64,000 bases of DNA from NCBI GenBank assembly GCA_021186555.1, contig JAJKFL010000014.1, forward strand, positions 40,759,200-40,823,199. The letters run 5' to 3'. Within the stretch, counting starts at the first letter, position 1. Each line of letters begins with the position of its first letter. This DNA comes from Reticulitermes speratus. Taxonomy: Eukaryota > Arthropoda > Insecta > Blattodea > Rhinotermitidae. Both the position numbers and the translations under genes were made by a program. Shown piece by piece: positions 63,456 to 64,000 of the stretch. Below the pieces are notes generated by a model that did not search any database, had not been told where the DNA came from, and saw only the letters and a program-made list of their open reading frames with translations.

Positions 63456-64000
63456 TGGATTGCTCTTCTACTCTAAAGCTGGAGGCAGTAAGTTTCTTCA
63501 AATCATCGGTACCTCCGTACTGTACTACACACCATGATATACCATAAGACATAATCATGACTGATTACTGATTGGTTTTTCTACCACAATATATAAGCTA
63601 CAGAGTTTACTGAAATTATATTGAAGCACGTGGCTACTTCAGGTTTAGGCCTGTGTTTTAACCTTTAGTTTCGTGTAAATAATATTTAAGTTATTGGTCC
63701 CTAACTCACAGAAAACACATAGTGTCTTCATTACAAACCAACAGGTCGATGCAATTTATGGCGAGAATATTTACGCTGAGAATTATGTCACATGCTGCGT
63801 ACGTAAATGTAGTCTATGGAAAAAATTGGGGGGGGGGGGGGTTTAAAGTTAAAAATTGTAAAAGTATATTGAGCATTGGAGTTTAGGTAGGTAGCTCTCA
63901 TATCCTTTCGTGGCTATTGATTCTTTGGTTACTTAGCAAGACTGTCTCAGATGTAAATTTGTAATGCGTCGGATGTAATGTGTCGTCATGAAGAGAAAGT
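63456..64000. other. Window end, AT-rich
   Basis: A 14-G run at 63828-63841. No gene recognised before the window ends. Confidence 0.4.

Noticed and set aside
1-64000. LTR retroelement or endogenous virus
   Set aside because: I looked for paired direct long repeats with gag/pol/integrase-like coding and found none; the only RT frames belong to LINEs and a Penelope-like element.

Overview
The window looks like non-coding-dominated nuclear DNA of an insect, most likely a polyneopteran with a large, repeat-rich genome. A cockroach such as Periplaneta is my best guess. The guess rests on remembered resemblance of several repeat-encoded peptides (the LINE tail [13 protein letters not shown] and the PETSVNNYH peptide) to cockroach gene models, so it is an inference. 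There is no bacterial operon structure, rRNA, true tRNA gene or CRISPR array. Host coding potential is confined to two places: a 763-codon open exon for a Glu/Lys-rich coiled-coil protein (24309-26600, + strand) and a 10-repeat ankyrin protein exon (about 35388-36557, + strand). Both begin at or beside a splice-acceptor-like sequence, so both probably have upstream exons not identified here.

The rest is a dense mosaic of mobile DNA. I see five tRNA-headed SINE families (called A-E here), many inserted with visible target-site duplications and nested in one another. There is also a LINE family with a (TTAG)n tail (LINE-K, about ten 3' fragments), fragments of one or more other LINEs with RT motifs, a complete-ended pogo-type DNA transposon with TA duplication (46308-49821) carrying a hAT-like MITE and a 39-bp minisatellite, a mariner remnant, another Tc1/mariner-type transposase scrap, a hAT terminus, and a Penelope-like element (56761-58089) whose RT reading frame sits between 95-bp inverted repeats. 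About a dozen minisatellite arrays (units 23-93 bp) occupy roughly 8-9 kb by my interval estimates, several with higher-order repeat structure.

The most interesting signal is a set of hammerhead-ribozyme-like motifs scattered from 15.9 kb to 58 kb. Each has the order stem I - CTGANGA - stem II - GAA - short palindromic stem III - H - stem I. Several lie in the arms of large foldback (inverted-repeat) elements: 38344-38938, 41199-41730, 44732-45948 and the Penelope-like element itself. Stem I and stem II sequences differ completely between loci yet stay base-paired, which is covariation evidence for real RNA structure. This suggests several families of non-autonomous, retrozyme-like or Penelope-dependent foldback elements, with the 57-58 kb RT relative as a candidate source of the machinery. 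A second foldback family (2891, 30957, 42644, 52764, 55803, 59768) carries a related but core-defective motif.

Other unusual points are a minisatellite grown from the middle of a SINE (50049-50560), a minisatellite grown from the catalytic-motif codons of a mariner transposase (18889-19265), a dimeric SINE found twice with the same junction, and a perfect 18-bp palindrome built into SINE family E.
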